Shown piece after piece: positions 1 to 7,545 of a DNA stretch of 17,475 nt. Position 1 is the first letter of the stretch. Each line of letters starts with the position of its first letter. Origin of the DNA: Mycoplasmatota bacterium (lineage in GTDB: Bacteria > Bacillota_I > Bacilli_A > Izemoplasmatales > Hujiaoplasmataceae). The stretch lies in assembly GCA_023132365.1 (NCBI GenBank), contig JAGLYJ010000019.1, forward strand, positions 1 through 17,475, read 5' to 3'. A program made the translations under genes and the position numbers. The notes under the pieces are model-generated. The model saw only the letters and a program-made list of their open reading frames with translations, ran no database searches and was not told the origin of the DNA.

Positions 1-438
1 TTCATTGGTAAAGAACCATTGTTCAAGATTATTGGGTTAAAGAACCTTTTACATGGATTAGGTAATCTACCACTCAATAAACATGCTAATAAAAGCGCGC
101 TGGAAACAATTATACAAGCTATTAAGCAGGTAAAAGGCGGAATGCCTATGGGTGTTTTTCCTGAAGCAAAAAGAACTTATTCTGATAATCTAATTGAGTT
201 CAAACCAGGAGCTTTTAAATTGGTGCAAAAAGCAAAAGCAGATATATCTCCTGTTTGTTTGTATAATATGCATGCTTTATCGAATAAGGTGCGCATATTG
301 CCAACAAAAGTGTATTTAACGGTTTTGCCTGTAATTAAATATGAGGATTATAAAGACTTAGATTCAATTGCTTTATCAAAAAAAGTATTTAAAGTCATTA
401 ATGACCAAATGGAAATTTTTAAGAAAGAAAAGGAATAA
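1..438 (+). CDS. plsC: 1-acyl-sn-glycerol-3-phosphate acyltransferase (PlsC family), N-terminus cut by window
   Basis: The frame is open from base 1, so this is the C-terminal 145 residues of a longer protein; a TTG at base 19 is internal, not a start. PlsC enzymes acylate lysophosphatidic acid to phosphatidic acid at the inner face of the membrane. The visible part has a segment like motif II (GLGNLPLNK), then the acyl-acceptor-binding motif as FPEAKR followed by FKPGAFKLVQKA and a KADISPV strand, in the usual order. The HX4D catalytic motif would lie upstream of the window. The usual FPEGTR is altered: Gly to Ala and Thr to Lys. The stop lies 2 nt before the next gene, whose ribosome binding site (AAGGAA) is inside this coding end, so the two are probably co-transcribed. 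Family assignment is fairly sure; substrate and exact activity are not. Confidence 0.85.
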   Translation, partial: FIGKEPLFKIIGLKNLLHGLGNLPLNKHANKSALETIIQAIKQVKGGMPMGVFPEAKRTYSDNLIEFKPGAFKLVQKAKADISPVCLYNMHALSNKVRILPTKVYLTVLPVIKYEDYKDLDSIALSKKVFKVINDQMEIFKKEKE

Positions 439-440
439 GA

Positions 441-989
441 ATGTTAAAAATCTTTTTTACATTTTTTAAAATTGGCTTATTCACCTTTGGTGGGGGCTAT
501 TCAATGATTCCTTTAATCCATTTTTATGCTGTAGATAAGTATAAATGGGTTGGAGAAAAAGAATTTATTGATATTATAGCTATTGCAGAATCGACACCAG
601 GGCCTATAGCTATTAATTCAGCTACATATATAGGATACAAAATTAAAAGAACATTAGGAAGTTTAATGGCAACTTTAGGTGTGGTATTACCTTCTCTAGT
701 TATAATAATAATTATTTCAGCTTTCTTAATGCAATTTAAAGAAAATCAAATCGTTGAATATGCTTTTATGGGAATAAGGATTGGTGTTGCAGTATTAATA
801 CTAAATGCTTCAATTAGAATTTATAAGAAAGTTGATCGAAGTGTACTTACATATTTATTAGCCATGTTTGGGTTCTTTATGGCTGTATTCAATGTTATTC
901 CAATTGTCTTAATCATACTGATAGGTGGAATAATTGGTATTTTAACAAATATCTTAATTCGCAATAAAGAGGTGAATGAAGATGTTTAG
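441..989 (+). CDS. chrA: Chromate transporter family protein, first half-size subunit (ChrA/CHR)
   Basis: A 182-residue hydrophobic protein holding one CHR domain. It shows the family hallmarks: an N-terminal helix running into FTFGGGYSMIPLI (about residues 15-28) and the ESTPGP motif with INSATYIGYKI after it (about residues 50-68), then four or so further membrane segments. Members form anion transporters in the membrane; characterised ones export chromate, often with sulfate as the related anion. Single-domain (short) CHR proteins usually occur as adjacent pairs that act together, and the next gene is the partner. The start ATG is preceded by AAGGAA within the end of the plsC-like gene. 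Chromate transport itself is family knowledge; in an organism without obvious metal stress the real substrate may be another oxyanion. Confidence 0.9.
   Translation: MLKIFFTFFKIGLFTFGGGYSMIPLIHFYAVDKYKWVGEKEFIDIIAIAESTPGPIAINSATYIGYKIKRTLGSLMATLGVVLPSLVIIIIISAFLMQFKENQIVEYAFMGIRIGVAVLILNASIRIYKKVDRSVLTYLLAMFGFFMAVFNVIPIVLIILIGGIIGILTNILIRNKEVNEDV
966..975 (+). promoter_or_regulatory. Ribosome binding site selecting the start at 982
   Basis: AAAGAGGTGA ends 6 nt before the ATG at 982, a normal Shine-Dalgarno distance. An ATG at 976 directly abuts this element and is too close to be used. The site lies inside the upstream chrA half, which suggests translational coupling. Confidence 0.65.
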
Positions 990-1554
990 TTTATTGATTA
1001 AGTTATTTTATACTTTCTTTTATATAGGGATATTTACCTTTGGTGGTGGATATGCAATGATACCACTAATCACAGAAGAAGTAATAAATAATGGCTGGGT
1101 AGGTTCAACAGAGGTGTTAATTGACTTTATCGCTATTTCGGAATCAACACCTGGACCATTTGCAGTAAATATCGCTACCTTTATAGGTTTTGAACAAGCT
1201 GGGGTTATAGGGGCTATATTTGCAACATTAGGCGTTATCTTACCTTCATTTATTGTTATCCTGATTATTGCTAAGTTGTTTACAAAGTTTGCAACAAATA
1301 AATATGTTCAGGGGTTCTTAAAAGGAATAAGACCGGTAGTGCCAGGTATTATTCTTTCTGTAGCATTTATATTTATTCTTAGAAGTGTATTTCAAATTAA
1401 GGATTTACATTTTGGTGATTTCACTTTTGAGATTGGTAGTTTTATAATATTCACTGCTATATTTATCATTTCAAGATTTTGGAAAAAAGCACATCCAATC
1501 TATATTGTTGTAATTTCGGCTGTGCTTGGGTTAATAATTTATGGAATATTTTAG
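982..1554 (+). CDS. chrA: Chromate transporter family protein, second half-size subunit (ChrA/CHR)
   Basis: A 190-residue membrane protein and paralogue of the preceding gene. It repeats the motifs FTFGGGYAMIPLI (about residues 17-29) and ESTPGPFAVNIATFIGFE (about residues 53-70), followed by hydrophobic helices. The reading overlaps the upstream gene by 8 nt, typical of a coupled two-subunit transporter. I start it at 982, not at the ATG at 976, because the ribosome binding site is correctly spaced only for 982. The two short CHR proteins probably assemble as antiparallel halves of one transporter, as proposed for paired short CHR proteins. The stop TAG is itself the first part of TAGGAGG, the ribosome binding site of the PAP2 gene. 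Confidence 0.9.
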   Translation: MFSLLIKLFYTFFYIGIFTFGGGYAMIPLITEEVINNGWVGSTEVLIDFIAISESTPGPFAVNIATFIGFEQAGVIGAIFATLGVILPSFIVILIIAKLFTKFATNKYVQGFLKGIRPVVPGIILSVAFIFILRSVFQIKDLHFGDFTFEIGSFIIFTAIFIISRFWKKAHPIYIVVISAVLGLIIYGIF

Positions 1555-1563
1555 GAGGTAATT

Positions 1564-2514
1564 ATGGGGTTTGAAATAGATATAATACATTGGCTTCAAA
1601 GCTTTAGTAATGCATTTTTAGATAATTTATTCCAAATATTTACAATTTTTGGAGAAGAAGAGACTATAATTGTTCTTCTTGGGTTTGTTTACTGGTGTTA
1701 TGATAAGAAACTAGGTGAACTTCTAGGCTTAACAATATTTGTATCACTAGGCTTAAATAGTTTCATTAAATTAGTTGTTGCTAGACCAAGACCATTTATG
1801 GTTGATAGTACAATTACAAATATGCGCCCGTCTACAGCTGGAGGATACTCATTTCCTAGTGGACATACGCAAACAGCTTCAACTACATATTTTAGTTTGT
1901 TTTATCTTATGAAAAAGAAGTGGTTACTTATTATAGCGATTATTATAACTACTGTTGTCGCTGTGAGTAGAATGTACTTAGGTGTCCATTATTTGACTGA
2001 TGTTTTAGTAGGAGCGCTGCTAGGTATTGGAATTGCATACTTTATAGCTAAAAAACTAAAAGACGATAAGAAAATGAAGAAAATATATATAATTTTATCT
2101 TATCTATCAATCTTTGTTCTAGTAGCTATGATTATATATAATTTCATAAGAAATAATGGCAGTTCATTCGCTGCAGAACAATTTTATTTTGATAGTGAGG
2201 CACTAGCTAAAATGCTGGGAACATTAGCAGGGTTTGGATTTGGTGTTTTATATGAACGAAAGAATATAAATTTCGCTAATCATAGGGATATTAAGAAGAA
2301 TATTTTACGTTTTGTAATTGGGTTGGTAGTAATTCTTGCAATTAGATATGCATTAAAATTCTTTTTTGGTATAATAGTAGATGCAGAAAACTTAATTGAT
2401 GGACAAGTATTTAAAGCTATATTAGCTATAATATTAGATTTCACAAGATATGGTTTAATGCTATTTATAGGTATTGGATTATATCCAATATTATTTAAGA
2501 AGCTCAAAATATAG
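1564..2514 (+). CDS. PAP2-superfamily membrane phosphatase (phosphatidic acid / undecaprenyl-diphosphate phosphatase type)
   Basis: A 316-residue polytopic membrane protein. All three catalytic motifs of the PAP2 superfamily are present: KX6RP (K69 to R76-P77), PSGH (98-101, with H101 as the presumed acid) and SRX5HX3D (S135-R136, nucleophile H142, D146). The core ends near residue 165. About 150 more residues add three or four hydrophobic segments, making the protein longer than minimal PgpB/BcrC-like enzymes but like several Firmicutes members. The superfamily removes phosphate from membrane lipid phosphates or pyrophosphates; which lipid cannot be told here. A PlsC-type enzyme three genes upstream makes phosphatidic acid, a possible substrate. 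The start is fixed by AGGAGG 4 nt upstream; the upstream stop TAG overlaps this site. Confidence 0.9.
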   Translation: MGFEIDIIHWLQSFSNAFLDNLFQIFTIFGEEETIIVLLGFVYWCYDKKLGELLGLTIFVSLGLNSFIKLVVARPRPFMVDSTITNMRPSTAGGYSFPSGHTQTASTTYFSLFYLMKKKWLLIIAIIITTVVAVSRMYLGVHYLTDVLVGALLGIGIAYFIAKKLKDDKKMKKIYIILSYLSIFVLVAMIIYNFIRNNGSSFAAEQFYFDSEALAKMLGTLAGFGFGVLYERKNINFANHRDIKKNILRFVIGLVVILAIRYALKFFFGIIVDAENLIDGQVFKAILAIILDFTRYGLMLFIGIGLYPILFKKLKI

Positions 2515-2523
2515 GAGGACAAA

Positions 2524-3018
2524 ATGGAAATACATAACAAAACGCTATATGATAAAGACTTAATAATGGCTTATAATAACTTTTATTTAACATCATATAT
2601 AAAGAAAAATTTTCTGATTATATCAGGTATATCAGCGGTATTTATTATTTATATGATGGTAATACAAGAATGGCTGTATGCATTGTTGCTATTTGGAATA
2701 TTATTATTTTATTTATTACTTACTTTCTTCATGCAAAAATTAACAACTAAAAGAATCTTAAAGAGGTCACCTCTAGTTAAAGAGCCAGTAATGCAAACAT
2801 ATGTATTTAGAGATAATGAATTTGAAGTTGCAAATGTGAATTCTATGGTAGTTCCATATTCAAATATTAGTAAGTTTAAAGAAGGAAAAAAATTCTATCT
2901 ATTACAATCGAAAGATCGTAAAACGTATATAGTAGATTACAATGGTTTTGCTACACAACATGATAAAGAAAAATTTGATATATTTGCTAAGGAAACATTT
3001 ACAAAGAAGAGACGATAA
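2524..3018 (+). CDS. Small membrane protein with YcxB-like C-terminal domain
   Basis: 164 residues. A short polar N-terminus is followed by two adjacent membrane helices (about residues 30-50 and 52-72), then a cytoplasmic domain ending with a pattern typical of YcxB-like proteins: MVVPYSNISKFKEGKKFYLL, a short turn with charged residues, then a hydrophobic strand and a terminal helix. YcxB-like proteins have no established biochemical role. The start follows AGGAGG by 4 nt, and the preceding TAG stop forms part of that site, so it is the last gene of the upstream operon. Its stop codon falls in the loop of the terminator hairpin. Domain call moderately sure; function unknown. Confidence 0.75.
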   Translation: MEIHNKTLYDKDLIMAYNNFYLTSYIKKNFLIISGISAVFIIYMMVIQEWLYALLLFGILLFYLLLTFFMQKLTTKRILKRSPLVKEPVMQTYVFRDNEFEVANVNSMVVPYSNISKFKEGKKFYLLQSKDRKTYIVDYNGFATQHDKEKFDIFAKETFTKKRR

Positions 3019-3031
3019 TCTCTTCTTTTTT
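3003..3031 (+). terminator. Rho-independent terminator of the plsC-chrA-chrA-PAP2-ycxB operon
   Basis: A perfect 10-bp stem (3003-3012 AAAGAAGAGA with 3019-3028 TCTCTTCTTT) encloses a 6-nt loop, and a T-rich run continues to about 3040. The TAA stop of the YcxB-like gene (3016-3018) lies in the loop, so the last codons form the ascending stem. Confidence 0.85.
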
Positions 3032-3050
3032 CTTGTTTTTTTGATATAAG

Positions 3051-3079
3051 TTGATTTATTAGACCAGTTGGTATATACT
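3051..3079 (+). promoter_or_regulatory. Likely sigma-70-type promoter of the TetR-like operon
   Basis: TTGATT at 3051-3056 and TATACT at 3074-3079 are separated by exactly 17 bp. The start of transcription would be near 3086 and the leader about 30 nt long, with GGAGG at 3105-3109 before the ATG at 3117. A second possible -10, TATAAT at 3086-3091, has no good -35 partner at the right distance. Confidence 0.6.
3060..3075. promoter_or_regulatory. Probable TetR-family operator inside the promoter
   Basis: The 16-bp element TAGACCAGTTGGTATA is a near-perfect palindrome: ACCA and TGGT arms around GT, with outer TA/TA pairs and a single mismatched pair (G against A). It resembles the TAGACC-N4-GGTCTA operator of NemR-type TetR regulators. 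It fills the spacer between the proposed -35 and -10, so binding there would block polymerase. The gene just downstream encodes a TetR-family protein, so autorepression is the simple reading. Confidence 0.6.
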
Positions 3080-3116
3080 TTATAGTATAATACACAAATT
3101 TACCGGAGGTTTTGTC

Positions 3117-4421
3117 ATGAAAATCAATGATAGAACTTATCTGTTAAGGCAGAATGAAGAGCTATTTATAGCGACATTACAGGAGTTTTCTCTTAAAAGT
3201 TATGTCCTCGCCTCAACAAATGAGATTATAAAAAAATCAAACTACAACAAAGGTAGTTTTTATTATCGTTTTAAAACTAAAGACGATATATACTTTGCGT
3301 TAATTGATTATGTTTATACTACTCAAATTTCTTTGTTTAATAATCAAAACTTCAAGGTTAATAACCTAGTGAGTTTGGAAGAGATAATTAGGTTAATGTT
3401 TGAACAACTAAAACAGTTATACATAATTGATAATCGATATATTGATTTGCTTAATATGATATATATTGAATCAGTCCAATTTAATGATTATATCAGACAA
3501 AATTGTATTGAATCTCAATTAGAAAGATTTATAATGCGTTTAGAAATAATTCTGAGAAGAAGTTATTCTCAACTTGAGACGGAGATATTCTTAGATTTAC
3601 TTACATTTGCATATCATAATAAAAATATTGATTTTAATAATAATTATGATGAATACGTAGAAAATGTTATAAAGTTTTTAATTACAGGCCATAAGAAAGC
3701 AACTACCAATTTATCTAAAGCTGAATTTGATTTTGATGATATAGAAAATAATTTTACCGTATTGCTATCTAAATACGGTACTTTAGCTACATCAGATAGT
3801 GAAAATATAGTATATATATCTAGGATGATTACGGATCAACAAGAGTCAATAAAAGAAATTAAAGATAAGCTAAAGATTCAGAAGATTACTTTAGAAAATA
3901 TTATAAGATCAGGAATTAAAAAGAATTTACAAGATTATGAGCATTTATTAGATCTATTGAGTTTAGATTATGCTCAAATCAGTTATCATAATCTCACAAA
4001 TCTTCAAAAAATAATATTATTGACAACTTACAATGTTTTACTTGGTAAAGAGATGATTATAGTTGATTATCAAATCAAATTTATCTATTTTAACGATACT
4101 AAGGTATTATTTAACGAAATAGCGCCTATTCTTTGTAAAACTAGTAAAATTGTCGTCTTAGAAGAAGTTATTAATTTGATACCTTCTATATACAAAAACA
4201 TCTATTATATCAATGCGGTTGGAATTATTAAAAAGCTTCAAAATAGTGAAGTAGTAGTTGATTTAATTAAGGACATTGTGATTGATTACTATGATGAGCA
4301 AGATAATTTAAAAACCGAGTATTTTGCTAGGAAAGATCCAATAATTTTAACTTATTTAAAAGACTACAAGATAATAAACATTAATACTTATACACGATTA
4401 TCAATTGATGATTTAATTTAA
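3117..4421 (+). CDS. TetR-family regulator fused to a degenerate ABC-ATPase-like domain
   Basis: 434 residues, about twice a usual TetR protein. Residues about 8-65 form a TetR DNA-binding domain with the recognition-helix pattern NYNKGSFYYRFKTKDDIYFA (43-62). Residues about 70-195 look like the all-helical ligand/dimer domain. The rest is unusual: L277-D284 (LLDLLSLD), L293-TNLQ-K followed by a hydrophobic helix, then KEMIIVD (311-317) and KIVVLEEVINLI with a final strand-turn-strand (344-372). These follow the order of an ABC ATPase from the helical subdomain through signature, Walker B and H-loop, but no Walker A is visible, the signature is not LSGGQ, the residue after the Walker B Asp is Tyr instead of Glu, and the H-loop His is Glu. 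It should not hydrolyse ATP normally. An ABC-2-type membrane protein follows 14 nt downstream. The TetR part is sure; the ATPase-like part is an inference from pattern. Confidence 0.8.
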   Translation: MKINDRTYLLRQNEELFIATLQEFSLKSYVLASTNEIIKKSNYNKGSFYYRFKTKDDIYFALIDYVYTTQISLFNNQNFKVNNLVSLEEIIRLMFEQLKQLYIIDNRYIDLLNMIYIESVQFNDYIRQNCIESQLERFIMRLEIILRRSYSQLETEIFLDLLTFAYHNKNIDFNNNYDEYVENVIKFLITGHKKATTNLSKAEFDFDDIENNFTVLLSKYGTLATSDSENIVYISRMITDQQESIKEIKDKLKIQKITLENIIRSGIKKNLQDYEHLLDLLSLDYAQISYHNLTNLQKIILLTTYNVLLGKEMIIVDYQIKFIYFNDTKVLFNEIAPILCKTSKIVVLEEVINLIPSIYKNIYYINAVGIIKKLQNSEVVVDLIKDIVIDYYDEQDNLKTEYFARKDPIILTYLKDYKIININTYTRLSIDDLI

Positions 4422-4435
4422 AAGGAGTATTTATT

Positions 4436-5164
4436 ATGAAAAATTTTTTACAAATTTTAAGGAACGATTTTAGGAATTACTTAAAATATAAAATTCTGCA
4501 AATAATTTTAGTGATCTCTTTTCTGTTTTCTGCTATTATGGCATTTTTTCCACAGATAGATTCATTAATTCTTGTCTATATAACAGTATTTGTGGTTCCT
4601 GTAGTAATTTTTTCAACTACGATATTTATTGAAAGTGAAGAAAAAACTCTATTTCCGCTTGCCTTAGGGAAATGTTCTGCCTTTACAATTATTGTTTCTA
4701 AAATTCTTAGTTCATTAATATTGTTATTAATACCACTAATCTTTTATTTGATTGTAATGATATCTATCCTTAACATGAATTTTAGTATTCTATTGTTTGT
4801 TCTTGTGTATATTTTATCGGCTATAATGCACATTACAATTGGAATTGTATTAGCGGTTAATTCTAAATCAACATCAATTATGTCGGTTTCATATATTGCT
4901 TACATAGTGATTTTTTCTGTAATGCCTATTTTTTATTCTCAAGGGTTAGTTCCAGATGCATTTCAATATGTATTAATTGTCTCTCCAGCATACTTATCAG
5001 GGGTTTTATTCCCAGAAATTATTTTAGGTTATGCATTTAGTCCTGAATGGTTGATTGTTATAGCGGTTGTACTACAAATTGTATATATTTTATTGTTAAC
5101 ATATTTTGTCGCAAGGCCATATTTTAAAAGTTATTTAATCTATAGATTATCTAAAGGAGAATAA
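4436..5164 (+). CDS. ABC-2-type transporter membrane subunit
   Basis: 242 residues with about six membrane helices. A short amphipathic start (FLQILRNDFRNYLKYKI) precedes the first helix, and ESEEKTLFPLALGKCSAFTI (about residues 66-85) between helices 2 and 3 matches the coupling-loop region of ABC-2 permeases such as those of fluoroquinolone/multidrug exporters. The protein ends with a basic cytoplasmic tail. Such permeases need an ATPase partner, normally the adjacent gene. Here the adjacent upstream gene is the TetR fusion with an ATPase-like but motif-poor C-terminus, and no intact ATPase gene lies in the window. AAAGGAG 8 nt upstream sets the start. Class is fairly sure; substrate and direction are unknown, export being the most common for this type. 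Confidence 0.75.
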   Translation: MKNFLQILRNDFRNYLKYKILQIILVISFLFSAIMAFFPQIDSLILVYITVFVVPVVIFSTTIFIESEEKTLFPLALGKCSAFTIIVSKILSSLILLLIPLIFYLIVMISILNMNFSILLFVLVYILSAIMHITIGIVLAVNSKSTSIMSVSYIAYIVIFSVMPIFYSQGLVPDAFQYVLIVSPAYLSGVLFPEIILGYAFSPEWLIVIAVVLQIVYILLLTYFVARPYFKSYLIYRLSKGE

Positions 5165-5172
5165 TTTTAAGA

Positions 5173-7545
5173 ATGATATTTATTGATGATAAAAAACTAA
5201 TATTTCATCTTCAAACAAATAAAACTTCATATATTCTCAAAGTTCTTCCTAGTGGTCATCTAGGACTTGTTTACTATGGTGATATTTTGGATGTCAATAA
5301 TGATATAGATAATTTGGAGTTAAAACACCAAATAGAAGTTGGTGGTCAAGTTGTTTATCATGAAGATGATAAGACCTTCAATTTGAATTTAGCTTTCCTC
5401 GAAATGCCAACCTATGGTAAAGGTGATTTTCGTGAACCGATGGTACATATACGTTTAGATGATGGATCAAGAATAACTGATTTTAAATATCACAAATATA
5501 AAATAATTGATAAACCTATATATAAAGAAATGCCTGAAACAAAGGCTTATGGGAGTCAAATTCAAACCTTAGTAATCACATTAAAGGATGATGCAAATGA
5601 TATTCTTATAGATTTACATTATTCAGTATTTATTGAAAGTGATGTATTTGTTAGAAGAGCCATTATTACTAATAAATCAAAGAATAATATCATTCTTGAA
5701 AAAGCTCTAAGTATGAATTTGGATTTCTATAATGATGATTATCACTTAACTACCTTTGATGGAGCTTGGATAAGAGAAAGAATGATTAATTCAAGAAAAA
5801 TTGAACAGGGTATTTTAAAGATTGATTCTAAAAAAGGTGTATCCAGCTCAGATCATAATCCATTTATTGTTATAAGCACTGACCAGACAAATGAAGAATT
5901 TGGTAAGTGTTATGGCTTTGGATTGGTGTATTCTGGAAATTTTGAAGTAATTATTGAAAAGAGCCCATATGATATATTGAGAGTTCAGATGGGGATTAAC
6001 TCTTTTGATTTTTATTGGAGCCTTTTACCAGAAGAAAGCTTTGTTACACCAGAAGTAGTTCTATCCTTTTCAAAAAAGGGTTTGAATGTTTTATCTCAAA
6101 ATTTTCATTCATTAATTAAGAATAACGTTATAAAACCGGACTTTTCAGATAAAGAGCGTCCGGTTTTATTTAATAACTGGGAAGCAACTATGTTTGATTT
6201 TACTCAAAAGAAGTTATTGAAGCTTGCTAGAGCAGCCAAAAAATTAGGAATTGAATTATTCGTTTTAGATGATGGATGGTTTGGTGATCGTTCTAACGAT
6301 ACTAAGGGTCTTGGAGACTGGTTTGTTAATAAGAAAAAACTTCCTTTAGGTATTTCTAAACTTGCTAATAAAATTAATAATATAGGTATGGATTTTGGAA
6401 TATGGGTTGAACCTGAAATGGTAAACAAGGACAGCAATTTATATCGCAACCATCCAGATTGGGTGATTTGTCATCCAAAGTTTCATCCTAGTTTAGGTAG
6501 AAATCAACTAATTCTTGATTTAACTAAAAAAGAGGTAAGAGATTATTTAGTTAAATCATTGAGTGAGTTAATTGATTCAGCAAATATTAAATATATTAAG
6601 TGGGATATGAATAGAAATTTCTCTGATATATATTCATCAGGACTTGAAAAGCAAAATCAAGGAAAATTAGTACATCTATATCAACTGGGTCTTTATGAAA
6701 TCTTAGAAGTGTTAACTACTAAATACAAGAATATATTGTTCGAGTCTTGTGCATCTGGTGGAAACCGTTTTGACATGGGAATGTTACAATATATGCCTCA
6801 GACTTGGACAAGCGATAACACTGATGCATATTCTAGACAATTAATTCAATATGGAACAAGTTATCTCTACCCACAATCGGTAATGGGTGCTCATGTATCA
6901 GGAGCTCCAAGTGCACAAGTTGTAAGAAAAACACCACTTGAAACAAGATTCAATGTATCTGCATTTGGGTTGCTTGGATACGAGTTTGATATAACTCATC
7001 TAACTAATTTTGAGAAGAAAGTTATTAAGAAACAAATAAATTTTTATAAACAACACCGAAAGTTATTGCAATTTGGAACATTGAGCCGTTTAAAAAACCC
7101 ATTCGAAACCAACAATATGTATTTGGCTGTTGTTTCAAAAGATAAAAAGGAATGTATTTTAGGTATTTTTCAAACTTTAGAACAACCAAATAGCGGGTTT
7201 GAAAAGATTTTACTACCGATGCTAAACACTAACTACAATTATGAAGTAAAAAATCGTAAACAGTATTTCAATTTAGATAAGTTTGGACATTTAACAAAAC
7301 ATGCTTTACCAATTAAGTTAAATGCAAATGGATTGTTATTTCATATATTGAAAAATAACTACTTATATGAAGCTGAAGTAGATGAACAAATTATTTCGGG
7401 AGATAAGTTGATTAATTCAGGATTTATTCCTAAACAGAATTTCATAGGTTCTGGTATTAATAAAGATGTAAGATTAATGGGAGACTTTGGTTCCAGAATG
7501 TACTACTTTAAAGCGATGGAGGAGAAATATGAGACAAATCACTAG
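5173..7545 (+). CDS. Alpha-galactosidase, glycoside hydrolase family 36
   Basis: 790 residues, no signal peptide, so cytoplasmic. It hydrolyses terminal alpha-1,6-galactosyl residues of oligosaccharides such as melibiose and raffinose. An N-terminal beta-sandwich (about 1-330) leads to a TIM barrel (about 330-660) and a C-terminal beta domain. Diagnostic motifs are FNNWEATMFDF, LDDGWFG (D366-D367), KWDMNR with the retaining nucleophile D478, CASGGNRFD (C526) and WTSDNTDA with acid/base D548. These catalytic positions agree with those I recall for the Geobacillus enzymes, so the N-terminus is complete; the C-terminal domain seems slightly longer than in typical members of about 730 residues. 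The start follows a ribosome binding site (AAAGGAGA) at a somewhat long distance, 8 nt after the permease stop, which suggests one transcript. The stop overlaps the next gene by 17 nt. Confidence 0.95.
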   Translation: MIFIDDKKLIFHLQTNKTSYILKVLPSGHLGLVYYGDILDVNNDIDNLELKHQIEVGGQVVYHEDDKTFNLNLAFLEMPTYGKGDFREPMVHIRLDDGSRITDFKYHKYKIIDKPIYKEMPETKAYGSQIQTLVITLKDDANDILIDLHYSVFIESDVFVRRAIITNKSKNNIILEKALSMNLDFYNDDYHLTTFDGAWIRERMINSRKIEQGILKIDSKKGVSSSDHNPFIVISTDQTNEEFGKCYGFGLVYSGNFEVIIEKSPYDILRVQMGINSFDFYWSLLPEESFVTPEVVLSFSKKGLNVLSQNFHSLIKNNVIKPDFSDKERPVLFNNWEATMFDFTQKKLLKLARAAKKLGIELFVLDDGWFGDRSNDTKGLGDWFVNKKKLPLGISKLANKINNIGMDFGIWVEPEMVNKDSNLYRNHPDWVICHPKFHPSLGRNQLILDLTKKEVRDYLVKSLSELIDSANIKYIKWDMNRNFSDIYSSGLEKQNQGKLVHLYQLGLYEILEVLTTKYKNILFESCASGGNRFDMGMLQYMPQTWTSDNTDAYSRQLIQYGTSYLYPQSVMGAHVSGAPSAQVVRKTPLETRFNVSAFGLLGYEFDITHLTNFEKKVIKKQINFYKQHRKLLQFGTLSRLKNPFETNNMYLAVVSKDKKECILGIFQTLEQPNSGFEKILLPMLNTNYNYEVKNRKQYFNLDKFGHLTKHALPIKLNANGLLFHILKNNYLYEAEVDEQIISGDKLINSGFIPKQNFIGSGINKDVRLMGDFGSRMYYFKAMEEKYETNH
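7518..7524 (+). promoter_or_regulatory. Ribosome binding site for the GH2 enzyme
   Basis: GGAGGAG lies 4 nt before the ATG at 7529 (the GGAGG core 6 nt before) and inside the alpha-galactosidase coding end. It decides the start at 7529 over an upstream in-frame ATG at 7487, which has no such site and would add 14 residues unlike the family N-terminus. Confidence 0.75.

Noticed and set aside
2280..2540. Minus-strand open frame inside the PAP2 gene, and a similar one at 6204-6449 inside the GH36 gene.
   Set aside because: Both are fully covered by genes with clear motifs on the other strand and have no recognisable product.
3086..3091. TATAAT as the main -10 of the TetR-like gene.
   Set aside because: No acceptable -35 lies 16-18 bp upstream; TATACT at 3074 pairs exactly with TTGATT at 3051. 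It is kept only as a secondary possibility.
7487..7528. Upstream start for the GH2 enzyme at 7487.
   Set aside because: The ATG at 7529 has GGAGGAG at a good distance and gives the normal family N-terminus; the extension lies within the GH36 coding end.
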